Shown here: positions 10,238 to 20,595 of the stretch, in pieces
How positions within the stretch are numbered: position 1 is the stretch's first letter
Layout of the letters: every line of letters begins with the position of its first letter
NCBI GenBank assembly: GCA_011763485.2
Contig: JAANSK020258162.1
Span: 1 to 33,873, forward strand
DNA from: Isoetes engelmannii
Taxonomy: Eukaryota > Streptophyta > Lycopodiopsida > Isoetales > Isoetaceae
Length of the DNA: 33,873 nucleotides
Direction: 5' to 3'
The notes under the pieces: model-generated
The model's database searches: none
What the model was told of the DNA's origin: nothing
The model's input: the letters and a program-made list of their open reading frames with translations, nothing else
Position numbers and translations under genes: made by a program

Positions 10238-10558
10238 AAGGCTTCCATATAAATCATGGGGCGACCCATCGGAGCATGGTCTAGTGGCAGGACCTTAAAC
10301 TGCCACACCCGAAGTCACGGGTTCAAACTTGGCCAATATCGGTCTAGTAATGGAGACCTAAAAATCCATTGCCCCGAGGTCAAGGGTTCATGTATGACCA
10401 ATCAGTGGTAGAGACCTTAAACCTGCCATATGTACTTGATAATCACATGCAAAGCACCTCGCATGCTCCTCGCATATCACGCCTAGGTAGTGAATGTACT
10501 CATGATGTAATGATGAATAGAATGGCGTCCTTCAATAACAAAAATGTAAGGCTTCCAT
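10238..10558 (+). mobile_element. Putative tRNA-derived SINE with tandem tRNA-like heads
   Basis: The interval is bounded by an exact 11-bp direct repeat, aaggcttccat (10238-10248 and 10548-10558), a likely target-site duplication. Inside, 10271-10333 looks like a tRNA gene: an A-box-like tggtctagtgg, a D-arm-like ggtc/gacc pairing around 10278-10294, and a B-box-like gggttcaaac near 10319. A second, degenerate unit follows at about 10338-10398 (cggtctagtaatgg, then gggttcatg). A third partial A-box-like piece lies at 10401-10434 (cagtggtagagaccttaaac). RNA polymerase III promoters of this kind drive plant SINEs. The acceptor stem does not close, so it is not a working tRNA gene. Confidence 0.55.
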
Positions 10559-10580
10559 GGAAATGTCATATACTAAGACA

Positions 10581-10690
10581 TATGTCACATATACCATGTG
10601 ACACATACTGATGTCATATACTACACTACGCACATATAATATAATTATATGTCACATATACTATATGACATATACCGATGTCATATATTA
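10581..10690. repeat. 67-bp-spaced direct repeat of tatgtcacatata units
   Basis: About 43 bp starting tatgtcacatata and ending gatgtcatata recurs at 10581 and 10648 with a few substitutions. Each copy also contains near-palindromic atgtca/tgacat pieces, so local fold-back is possible. Confidence 0.75.
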
Positions 10691-10699
10691 TGAGATATA

Positions 10700-12489
10700 T
10701 AGCAACATGTTGTAGGGTCTCCAATTCTTCATAAACATTTACGAACACAAACGACAACATTTAAAATGTATAGTTTATCGCATATATTTTCTTTAAAAAT
10801 TGGATAGCCATAAAATTTCAAATGCTTGAAAATAGCATTTTATAAATGATAAATATATAACTGATTTTATAAAGTATCGTTAGTAAGAATCTCCATAAAA
10901 TGTAATCTATATGAATGATCCTAACAAAATGCTGGACATCGAAACTTGTATTATATCTCGCTTGTATTGCTTGATATTGCTAATAGTCAATGACCAAGTT
11001 TCTTGCAATAAATTTGTGATTTGTGAAGTCATCACATAACTTTTGAACCAAAAGGGAGAACATTAAGATTTTTCTTTGACAATTGCACTATATACATAGA
11101 AAGACATTTTATTGCCAAACATTTAAACTATAGAACTATTGGAATGGGGCTAGAATGAAATTTTTGGGCAACTTCAAAAGTCTCATGCCCGCTAGCCAAG
11201 TGTAACCCAAGGGCACGTTTAACCCAATCGACTAAAGGATTCAACCTTAACACCCATTCCCTGGTGACAACATAAGCATCAGCAAACACACATCAGAGGG
11301 AGACTGCCCTGCATTACATGACCAAGTAGAATACGAAGAAAGATATCCTACAGCTAGTGAAATCACGAACAACTAAATCCTACTAACCTTGAAGATCCGT
11401 GGATCTAAGAGATAACTTAGGCAATCCAAAACTCAATTGACTTGGCTAGAATGATTTTATGTGATGCTTCCATCATGCAGAGTCTAATGCCAAAACCCCA
11501 TGCTCATGCCACTCTTTGTCCCCTTTGTCATTGAGAACAAACATGAGTATCTTTGGTGTGAAAGGATAATCCAAAAATTGGTACCAACTATCATGTCCAA
11601 GGATAGTCCAAAATTGGTACCACTATCACACCCAAGATTAAGCATGGGCTTTTTGGCACCAACCAACATGCACTCTTTAATATACACGTTGAGCCCTACA
11701 TGTGCTTTTATTGTCTTAATATGCAATGATAAAGGCCCCTTTGCCACCAAAAGGGAATACGTGTCCGTAGTTTTTCTTTCTTTCTTTTAAGCAGGCTTGC
11801 CTAACCTGAGGTGCCCCTTTTGGTGCAATTCTAAGCTGTCCACGTTAATAGCCACGTCATCCAAAATTGTTTAGGTTGTTGGATCTCCAAAATACTGCAT
11901 CAACGACTGAAGAAATTAGATAATCCATAGAAAATTAGCAAACATCCCTCTTACCTCTCTTTCTTCCGGCATCTTCTCGTTTCTTTCTTTCAAGAAAATC
12001 CAAAAATTCTTTCCCTGAGTTCCGAGTAAATTTTATCTTAGATGAAGAAGAGCGATTTCGTTGAGGTCCCATGATAGATGCTAGGTTACTTATGTGCGCA
12101 AGCCTAGATATGGCAACACTATTGGCATAAAGGTTTCATTTGATCGATACATTGTTGTTTGTCATGGTAAAAAGTAGTGATGGCAGCGTTGGATTATCCT
12201 GGATAATGTCCGGTGCAAGTACAGGGTTTGGACACGTCCGGCTTCATGTATGACAGTGGATGACATATTAAAATCAGGTTCTAATGAGCTTTTCTCACTA
12301 CATGTAAAAATTAGTTATGAAAATACGACCCCAAAAATAACTACATCACTGTGGAGAAACCTTCATCTCAAGTTTTTGCTGTGCTGAACTCTTTCATCAT
12401 GCTCAAATTGGAATATATATCCAAATTGCTGTATATGCTTGAGATTCTAGTATTGATGCTCCAATTTGTGCTTCCCCTCTGGACAATAT
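10700..12489. other. Non-coding, AT-rich interval
   Basis: No coding region is supported. A small imperfect duplication (aaaattggtaccaactatca and aaattggtaccactatcac) lies at about 11574-11628. The remainder is unremarkable AT-rich DNA with short chance frames. Confidence 0.5.
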
Positions 12490-13911
12490 TTTCATCCTTT
12501 CTTCCTTCTCATTGCCTTGGTTGAATTTGAGCAACAAACACATAAGGAATGCCAGCTGAGTGTGCAGCCGGAATTCATCGAGGTACTTTTGGTGGTCGAC
12601 ACTTCACATGTAAGTCTCTTATTTTGTAGATGAGTTCTTAGACCTTTGCAACAAGGTTTTGGACTCAACCGCAAGGTCTATGTTACAGGGCTCAACTTCG
12701 TGTGCATGCAATACTGAGGTCAGAAATGCTACAATTTCCTATCATTGGGGTAGATGTATTGGGGTTAAATGCCAGCTATAAGCATCCACATGGATTCTCA
12801 TTTCAGGTAAATATAAGGACACCATATGTCTTATGTTTGAGCTTTGAAAATGAGCCCTTTACTGCACTGGATCAAATCTTTAAAGTGGTTCCTATTGGTG
12901 CATCTATTTCTTTCCAAGCTATAAGTTAGTCGAGAAGCTTTGTTGCAGGTGGACAGCTACTAGTAAATGGCAGAATCCCTCGATAGAAAGATTTGTTTGT
13001 TGGTAAGCTATTGAGTTTGTGCTTAAGACAATTTCAGGATATTCAAGATCTACCTTTGAGTTGGGCCAGCTTATTAGGACTAGTAGCTTGATGAGTCCCA
13101 CCACGTTCCATTGATATAGTTGCTAATAGAGCATGAGACCAAGAATCAAACAAGAATTCTTTAGTATACCTTGCTCTTTGTCTAGAGCTGTTATAAAATT
13201 CTACTTCTAGTGTTAGAATTAGTTTTATAAAGATCACAGCAGTAGCCTTGCATTAGTTTGCATAAAGAACTGAGTCCCTGTAGAGGAAAAAATCATAACT
13301 TCAATTTGGTGGTTATGTTGGTTGTCCTCCTTTAGCTGATGAAGAACTTGAGTGGCAGGGAGAACCAGGACGCAACTAGGATAGCTTTGATCTTTTCTTC
13401 GACTCTATCATAAGGCAATTGAGCGAAACAAAAAACGTATCAATGGAGATGGTAAACAGAGCACAAGAAAGTCATGACAGAAAAGTAAGGAAAAGTAAGG
13501 GACATATTCCCCTAGATGCTTATGGAGCAACATTTTTCGTAGTACACCGAAGAAAGGTAAAATATTTGTCCTCTTCCTCCTTCCCTCTTGCAATATACAT
13601 CAAGGCGTAAACTTCTCAGATGAAAATGCGAGGTAGTTGTATCCTTGCATACAACAGATTCTAATTCTAGCACTATTTGACAGTGAAGTATGATCAAGCA
13701 TTCTTCATGAGAATCCAACTGCCATATGAAGATAATTGGAAATCTCTACGGTGCAAATATACAATGGAGTTTCCTTCTCTAGGATTTGTTGTTGTTTAGC
13801 CAATCTTTTATTTTGTGGATGCAAGGAAGATGGTAAAAATGTTTGTTTGCTTCCTGATATTTGGAGTTCTATTACATCATGCACAAATACAGTAGAAACC
13901 CAAAGGTAAAC
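12490..13911 (+). pseudogene. Exon-like blocks of an unrecognised spliced gene, apparently broken
   Basis: Several blocks look like exons. One ends at GAG/gtactt (12572) and reads ALVEFEQQTHKECQLSV near its end. One follows an acceptor (attttgtag, exon from 12630) and reads EFLDLCNKVLDSTARSMLQG. One at 13336-13556 is bounded by tttag and AAG/gtaaaa and contains DEELEWQGEPGR, a TAG stop at 13377, then DSFDLFFDSIIRQLSETK and HIPLDAYGATFFVVHRRK. One after attctag (near 13670) reads HYLTVKYDQAFFMRIQLPYE. One at about 13800-13911 reads FCGCKEDGKNVCLLPDIW and ends at a gtaaac donor. Codon content is protein-like, but phases between neighbouring blocks do not all agree and one stop interrupts. I recognise no domain, so no function is offered. 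Confidence 0.35.
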
Positions 13912-15248
13912 CATTTTGTTTGCTCACGTCATTTGATGTTTTACGCAACCAATTCATGAGATTTTAGGGAAGTGAGCCATTAATGAGATAGTAGATCAGT
14001 GCATATTATTATGGGCAACGATTTTTGCAGCTCAATGGTGACTAATTGCAAGATTCTGAAGACTGTGTAAAGGCATGAAACATGTACTCTTTTATGACAC
14101 TATAGTCAATTATATTGGCTTCATTGCAAATGGAAAAGTCAAGCTATGTTATTTTGAAATTCCTATGACTGGTCTTTTACACTGATCTACTTCTTTCAGA
14201 GGTCTATATAAACATATACAGGTTATCAACATGATCTTCGCTAATAGATTTCTACCATTTTCCATATTTATCAACAAAGCCAAATGAATACGTCAGCACA
14301 TGTAAATTCTAACTCGTCATACCTTATGAACTATTTCACTTGATCCTTGAAGTTTTATTGCTACATGCGTATCGTGAGCTGAAGCTCATCTAGATATGAT
14401 GTGATTTATGCCTTGTTTCAAAAGATTATCTGTTAATGTTGATATTACTAGGACATAAGTGATGCTGCTTTCTTGCTATGGCCTGTTGTTCTCACAATTT
14501 TGCGTATACATAAATGCCTGCATAATCTTGTGTATATGAGGCTAACTTATGCTATAGTTATTGGATGAGATTCTCATGTTAGTCTTTAAATATTCACCGG
14601 TTCCAATATGTGCATGGACTATATGCAACAATTTATGATATCATGTAAACATTGCGAGATTTCAACAAACATGCTCTAAAGGATGATTTTTGATATAAAC
14701 ATGTTTTACTGTTGATGCAAAAAACATAATTTCTTGATGCAATCCAGTTCCCCGAGTACCAACAATATACCCATTGCTACATTTCCCACGTGCTAGTTAC
14801 ATTTCAATATTTTTCTATTGCATCATTGCATAGTATTTCATATTTTTTTGGACATGGTTTTAGTTCTGAACTTTCTTTGATATCAATCAAAATTCTTTGC
14901 TTCAGATAGGATATGAAGTTGCATAGCTTTTATAGATCGGATGTAATAGTGATGTCATATGAAGCATCGTAGAGGATGGTTGATAGTTAGGCCCATCATA
15001 GCCATAGCTTTTTGCTGATACGGTAGATCTTAGCGTGGACCTTCACTACATGTCATGATATTACGATGATGCCTCCCTTCCCCTTCCCGAAGAATGGTTG
15101 TGCATTAAATGCAAGAAGTTGTGTTAAAATAAATCTCACGATGAATCATCAAGTATAAAGAAGATAACTACGCAGTCGTGTGATAACAATTTCTAGCTCG
15201 TTTATCGGATCTGCTTTGAAGAAGGGGCAGCGAAAAGCATCAACAAAA
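13912..15248. other. Non-coding interval
   Basis: AT-rich sequence with no supported gene, no clear repeat structure and no recognisable mobile-element motif. Confidence 0.5.
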
Positions 15249-15484
15249 GGTAATCCCTTCCTGGGCCTATTCGGTCCCTTGTTCAGTAACTGGTAATGCC
15301 CTTCCTGGGCCTGTTCGGTTTAGAATGGAGGCACTGCAAGCAGAAGCAAGGTTCCTCACGGCATCTTCTTATCTTGAAACCCTGTATCTTGTTATTCCGG
15401 CAAGGCTTCTGGAGACCCTGGAAGGTTTCCTGTTGTCGTGTAGGGTCGTGTAGGTTTAGAATGGAGGCACTGCAAGCAGAAGCA
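15249..15484. repeat. Two nested local duplications
   Basis: The string ggtaatcccttcctgggcct (15249) recurs at 15292 with one extra base. A 30-bp block starting tttagaatggaggcactg occurs exactly at 15319-15348 and again at 15455-15484. Both lie within the glycosyltransferase-like pseudogene, which they help to disrupt. Confidence 0.9.
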
Positions 15485-15790
15485 GAAGGCCAAGAGGGGC
15501 TTTTGCTGACAGGTTTTTCTTTCTATTTCGTGCTTCTTCGACTATGGCAAGTTGCAACAGGGTGCAAATTTTTCTGTTTAGTAATTACTCTGTTCTTGCA
15601 TCTACGAACTTTTAAGCTTATTGCTTTATTTTTGTTTGCAGATGTACATGGACATATCGTAAGAGATGAAAGCATCAATTTTATTCCTGGATTGCCCCTG
15701 CAGCTAACAGATTTTGCCTGTTTCTTACTTCATCGATCATCCGATTACCCCCTCATATCAGTGATGGCTGCCAGAAACTACTGCTGCTAA
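15319..15790 (+). pseudogene. UDP-glycosyltransferase (GT1/UGT) pseudogene fragment
   Basis: The best evidence is the 3' block, 15642-15790, which follows a good acceptor (tttgtttgcag). It reads GHIVRDESINFIPGLPLQLT followed by DFACFLLHRSSDYPL, then a stop at 15790. Plant UGTs carry a G-H-I block and an INFIPGLPPL-x-x-x-D segment midway through the protein, before the PSPG box. Upstream, 15324-15430 encodes MEALQAEARFLTASSYLETL and IPARLLETLEGFLLSC, compatible with an N-terminal UGT helix region but less diagnostic. The two parts are separated by stops and by a repeated 30-bp block. The PSPG box that binds the sugar donor is absent. A complete UGT is about 450-500 residues, so this is a small relic. 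Confidence 0.5.
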
Positions 15791-16290
15791 TCTAGAACTA
15801 CTGCTCAAACAGAGGAATTGGGAGAAACCACATGCATATCAGCATATTCCTGCCCTTCTCTCGTTTGGACCTGTTGAACCGGTGACCCGGAATGGTAAAA
15901 GCCAACTTCCATTCCGGCATATTAGGGAGGAACATGTGGCAGCCTTAAATTAACCCACTCATGAAATGAGCAACCCAATTTCGAGAATGTAGTGTTCATG
16001 GCATACTTGTCCTACAATGTTTCTCCTAATTTGAGAGACGTGCATAGCCCATCCCCACGTTGGACAGGCCAGCACGCCCTTCAAATTATAAACTAACTCG
16101 CATCTCACTAATGCATAAGAACTTATAATAAATCCACACCTACACTACACTCTCAGTACTCCCAAGAGGTAACTAGTATATATATTCACATATAAACTTT
16201 TCCGCTTTACAATTTATAACATGTGTCTCCAAATTGTGTACTAGGCACCTCAAGCTAAAAGTGTCCCAGTCTTAGATCAAAACAGAACTA
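15791..16290. other. Non-coding interval
   Basis: No gene or mobile-element signature is visible. The sequence is AT-rich with no clear repeats. Confidence 0.5.
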
Positions 16291-16524
16291 TCAGTTAATG
16301 TTCTTAGAGGACCCTGCCTCAGACTGCACATATGTGACAGTCGAGGAGGTTGCTTTGTTATCATATCCATGGTTTTGGTCATAATAAAGCTTACGAAATA
16401 AGCGTGTGAGATTTTCTAAGACTTCATCTTCAGAGACTGCTCCCGCATCAAAACCAAAAGTGAACCACCCCATGAAGTCCTCCAGGTTTAGGGTGATTAC
16501 AAACTGATCTCTACTTGCCACCAT
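16291..16524 (-). CDS. Hypothetical ORF, 77 residues
   Basis: From an ATG at 16524 the minus strand is open for 77 codons. The product is acidic in its middle part (FGFDAGAVSEDEVLENLTRL) and has an aromatic patch (EDFMGWFTFGF). Composition is more protein-like than neighbouring frames. No family is recognised, and no partner exons, promoter or conserved neighbour support it. It could be one exon of a larger gene, a relic, or chance. Confidence 0.2.
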   Translation of the reverse strand: MVASRDQFVITLNLEDFMGWFTFGFDAGAVSEDEVLENLTRLFRKLYYDQNHGYDNKATSSTVTYVQSEAGSSKNIN

Positions 16525-16843
16525 CTTTAATAGCACACACAATCAACCATACAAGGGTTAATCTACAAGGACTAAGTGGGGAGGGTACAATAAGGGAACA
16601 AGCTACATGCTATATTCCTAACATTTGCATCATGCACCAACATCCATGTAACATAATACATCAACAACCATATTGCGTAACATGCCAATATAATAATACA
16701 TCCACAACCATGATGCACAATGCCACAAGATTCCAAAACCAGAACATCATATGTTCAATCACAACACAAAAGGAACCCACAGTTCTAAATTGGGTAGCGA
16801 GTCCAGAATAATGGTCTGTACAACCTATCAAATTCCATGAAGG

Positions 16844-16974
16844 TGCATATGCTCCATATGACTCACCAACCATGGAACAACCAAGTTTATGCATATGCTC
16901 CCATATGACTCACCTACCTTGGCACAAGACACTCATGAAGATGCATATACTCCCATATAAATCATCAACCATGG
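16844..16974. repeat. Three-copy imperfect tandem repeat
   Basis: Units starting tgcatatgctc at 16844, 16890 and tgcatatactc at 16942 share catat-act-ca-ccatgg over about 32 bp each, spaced 46 and 52 bp apart. The third unit continues into ggggcgac, a string also present next to the SINE-like element at 10246-10264. Confidence 0.75.
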
Positions 16975-16984
16975 GGCGACGTCA

Positions 16985-18479
16985 CCCCGTCGAAGGTGGC
17001 CGTCCAAAGATAGGCACATTCCATGCATTCATCATGCATCAGGCAATAGGTGTAAGAAGATACATTTATGCACATTTTTTGTAAGGCTAACATGATCTAT
17101 TACTTTAATATGTTTCATAATGGTTGGCAATGCAAGAAAGCGAATATCAAGTAATGAACTATGACATCCATACTATTAACTATGAACTAAGAATAATACA
17201 TATAGAAGACATGCGCTAGAGTAATACATTCTAACAATAAAGCAATGCTAGCTAATGCAACATATCAAAGTAGTAACTGGATAGCTTCATTAAGGATCAC
17301 CTAGATGCAACTTGATACGATCAAACAACTTGATAGGAATAATAAGAGGGCTAAACACTAGGACTATTATAAAAGAAATAGCGACAACAAAAATTATAGC
17401 AACGAGTTTTGAACCTGGATTCACAACTTGCAAACCATGACCTTAGACCACTGATTGATAACTAAAAGAGTGAAACACACTGTAACTTAAAAGCAGTTAA
17501 CATAATCATCAATATAGCTCCTATTATGGTCTGTAACATCTGGGGCAACAAGAGTTGGAGCTTTGTATCAATAGAGGAAGGAAATATCCTGACATCTGCG
17601 GCAACAAATGTGATAACAGGGCTTGAGCGACATGACACATGAGAACAAATTTAGCAAACGAAGCTAACGCTTCAATCTTCCAGGCGAACGATTCTAGCAT
17701 GCACAAGGACTGATGGGTAGAAGCAGCAACCGCCTAATGATTAGAAATGGGTCGATTTAAGCTCAGCTTCAAATTCATGTTGCCATGACCAGACATTCAT
17801 GCCATATTTCAGAGCAAAGGGAAACTTACATGGCGGGATAGGGGAACAGAGGTCGAACTAATCTAGAATCCTGAATTCAGAGCACAAACCTTCCAACCAA
17901 GATTGTTCATGATTCAGATGGTAAAACTCAGCTGGAATCTGTCTATTAGGCCGGATTCATTTGTAGGAGTTCCGATTTCAGAGCAGGGCCTCTAATTTCA
18001 GGCGACCATGTTAACAAATTAAGCTTCTGGATAGTCAATCTGATCAATGGGCTCAACAAGACTCTCACTTTTAACGCTACAAAGGATCTTAGCACTTCTC
18101 CTACCACCCAGGATACAAAGAAAAAACGACAAACTGAAATACAACAGAGATTCATATTCATGGCACATTCCAATCCTGACTCATAACAATCATAACAACA
18201 AACAAAATCCCCACCTCAAACGCTTCTTCAGTCCTTCACGCTTTCCCTTTTGCCACACAGCTTTCTCAGCTTAGTAGACCTTTTTAGACAATAACTTGCT
18301 CTAAAATACTTACTAGAAAACTCTCTCATTAATTCCTTAATGCCACCTTCTCCCTCCCAAGGAGGCACATGCCTTCTCCCTTAATTAATGCATTCAACTA
18401 TCTCAATATTATCCATTAAAAGAATATGAAATTTAATTATTTTTACTGTTAATTATTTTTATACTCACTCCAATGGTTA
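16985..18479. other. Non-coding interval; may include the 3' LTR of the adjacent retroelement
   Basis: No gene is supported. On the minus strand this region lies directly downstream of the chromovirus coding relic, so part of it (roughly 17.7-18.4 kb) may be its 3' untranslated region and LTR. A purine-rich stretch (aagggagaagg, minus strand, near 18375-18385) could be a polypurine tract. No second LTR copy exists in the window to confirm boundaries. Confidence 0.35.
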
Positions 18480-18484
18480 TGATC

Positions 18485-18610
18485 CTAAGATTTGTGAAAT
18501 TGTTTTGCATCTTCCCATGTTGCATCTTCTCGAGGGTAACCTGACCATTATACTAAATACTTTTTAAATCGTTTGATTTCTCAAGATCTTCACATCAACT
18601 TGAAGAATCT
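18485..18610 (-). pseudogene. Chromodomain at the integrase tail
   Basis: The minus strand reads ILRNQTI, then in a shifted frame KYLV, an in-frame stop, then WSGYPREDATWEDAKQF. This is the chromodomain signature in which the aromatic cage tryptophans are followed by a TWE block. It targets new integrations to heterochromatin in related elements. Confidence 0.65.
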
Positions 18611-18999
18611 GTTGAGGTTTAACTGCTAATACCTCGGCAATTCCTATTATGTCATCTGGGGATAACACATGGGTCGGGTCTGCAATGTACCTTTGGAGCA
18701 TGAAAGACATTGTGGACCTTAACTTATAGCAAAAGTTTTAGTCGATAAGATGCTTCTCCAATACGCTTATTAATTCTAAAAGATCTACCATATCGTGGAG
18801 CCAACTTCCTAGCTTTTTGAAACCTTAATGAATTCTGCTTAGGATTAATTCATAGAAAATCCACGTCTCCTTATTGGAATTCTAATGGCTTCCATCTTGT
18901 ATCTGTATATTGCTTTTGTCGATTTTGCACAATGGTCATATTATGCTTGATGGCCGTAAGTTGTTCATCTATGTAATGTGGTAATTGTTGCACCATGTC

Positions 19000-19795
19000 C
19001 ACCTTACATTTTGGATAACACTATGTAAGAGGATAATTACACTTATGTCCATAGACTGCCTCAAATGGACTCATCTTTATAGAATCCTGATATGTATTAT
19101 TATAAGAAAATTCAACCAAATAAAGGTAGGATTACCAGGTGTGAGGATGATCTGCAACATATATCCTAACATATCTTCCAAAGCCTTATTGACTCTTTCA
19201 ACTTGGCCATCTGTTTGCGGATGATGTGCAGTAGTCATATGCAATTGTGTTCCAATTAGATACAATAACTTTTGGTATTCCATGCAATCGGACCACATCC
19301 TTGATAAATATTTTAGCAATATCAGCAGCTGTAGCAATGGTCCTAGTTGGCATAAAATGAGCCTGCTTATTTAATCGATCCACTACCACATAAATTGCAT
19401 AATATCATGCACGGCTTCTAGGAAGGCCAACAATAAAATCCATATATGCATTGCCATTGGCCCTCTGGAATTGGTAAAGGCTGCAACTTTCCTGGAGTCT
19501 TTTGGTATGATGCTTTGACTTTCTGACAAGGTAAGCATCTAGCAACATATTCGTGGATATATTTTCTCATTCCTGTCCAGGGAAATTGTTTTCTTACTTT
19601 GCGCAGAGTCTTCTGATCACCTGGATGACCAGACAAAGGATTATCAGGAGCTTCCTTCAAAATCCTTTGTTTCAATTCAACATTATCTGGAATGCATAAT
19701 CTTCCCTGAAAGAATAAATGGTCATTCAATAGTTTGTAAGGAACTTTACAAGTTCCTTGCTCAATTGCAGTCAAAACTTTTTGACATGATATGAA
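19000..19795 (-). pseudogene. Integrase of the chromovirus
   Basis: The zinc-binding part has LSGHPGDQKTLRKV, FPWTGM and CLPCQKVK. The first zinc-binding His is lost (EAPDN where EAHD-N is usual). The catalytic core has VVVDRLNKQAHFMPT and HGIPKVIVSNWNT, where the second catalytic Asp of the usual IVSD is Asn. After an internal rearrangement it reads HHPQTDGQVERVNKALED, which retains the Glu. Several frames are needed to read it, so it is non-functional. Confidence 0.85.
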
Positions 19796-19843
19796 TTTAT
19801 CAAGCCAATTAGGTGCTCAGGCCTCTATGGCAAAATAGTACAA

Positions 19844-20586
19844 AGTTTGAATAAAATCAAAGCGCACTAATCCAAAGCGCTACATAACTATATCAAAGTT
19901 ATCCATAAGTTATACAGTTCAACTATGTCTGCCCTTTCCTTCCAAACATCCCGAATGTAAGTGCTTAAAGTATGTGAAGATATTGCAAAAATATCTCCTA
20001 AAGTGTTTACCTCTATACCATATTTCCTCCTTATATGTTGATAGGAAGAACACTCCAAAAATGTATGATGTTCTGATTCTGGCACTGGTTCAAAACATCC
20101 AACACAATATCTTTCGTGCCTAGGCGTCCCATACCACCTACCTGTCTCAATATGCAAATGATGAGAAGAAAGTCTCAATTGAGAAATATACATCCGATTC
20201 TTGCAGCTAATATGGGATAACAAATAATCTTGTTCTTTATATTCCCGCAAGGGATTAATCTCAGCTAAGTAAAATTGTTTCTTTGTACTGCCTGCATCCT
20301 CGCTCTGCCATAACTTGCTAATAGCTCTTTCTGTCAGAAATACTCTTTTCTCTGAATACTTTTTTGAATCAGGCCAAGGATTCAAGCCAAGCGATTTATC
20401 TACCCACTTCAGAGCATCTGCATATGAGGCTTTAATTTTAGATTGTTGCAATGCCAAATAGGGTAGTCTATCATGATCTATGGCCAACACTCTATTTATA
20501 TAAGTGATTGTTCTAATCAAAGCTTCAACTTCAACTTCAAGAGGCAAGAGACCCAGCTCGGCAAGCAACATGCAATATGGAGTCTG
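19844..20586 (-). mobile_element. LINE 3'-end fragment inserted into the chromovirus
   Basis: Between the RNase H tail and the integrase zinc-binding region, about 743 bp is foreign. It encodes a LINE C-terminal region: CMLLAELGLLPLEVEVEALI (the segment after the LINE reverse transcriptase often has an ELG-x-x-PL block) and a zinc-binding-like YCVGCFEPVPESEHHTFLEC with arginines following. The 3' end lies after a stop at 19888-19890. The 9-bp strings ataatacag (20587-20595) and atagtacaa (19835-19843) flank it with two transitions between them and could be a decayed target-site duplication. The LINE is in the same orientation as the host element, and its frame is uninterrupted. Confidence 0.65.
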
Positions 20587-20595
20587 ATAATACAG

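Noticed and set aside
10271-10333. Functional tRNA gene
   Set aside because: A- and B-box-like strings are present, but the anticodon arm and acceptor stem do not pair; a SINE head explains it better.
16844-16974. CRISPR-like array
   Set aside because: The three units are imperfect, the spacers are related, and the window is eukaryotic.
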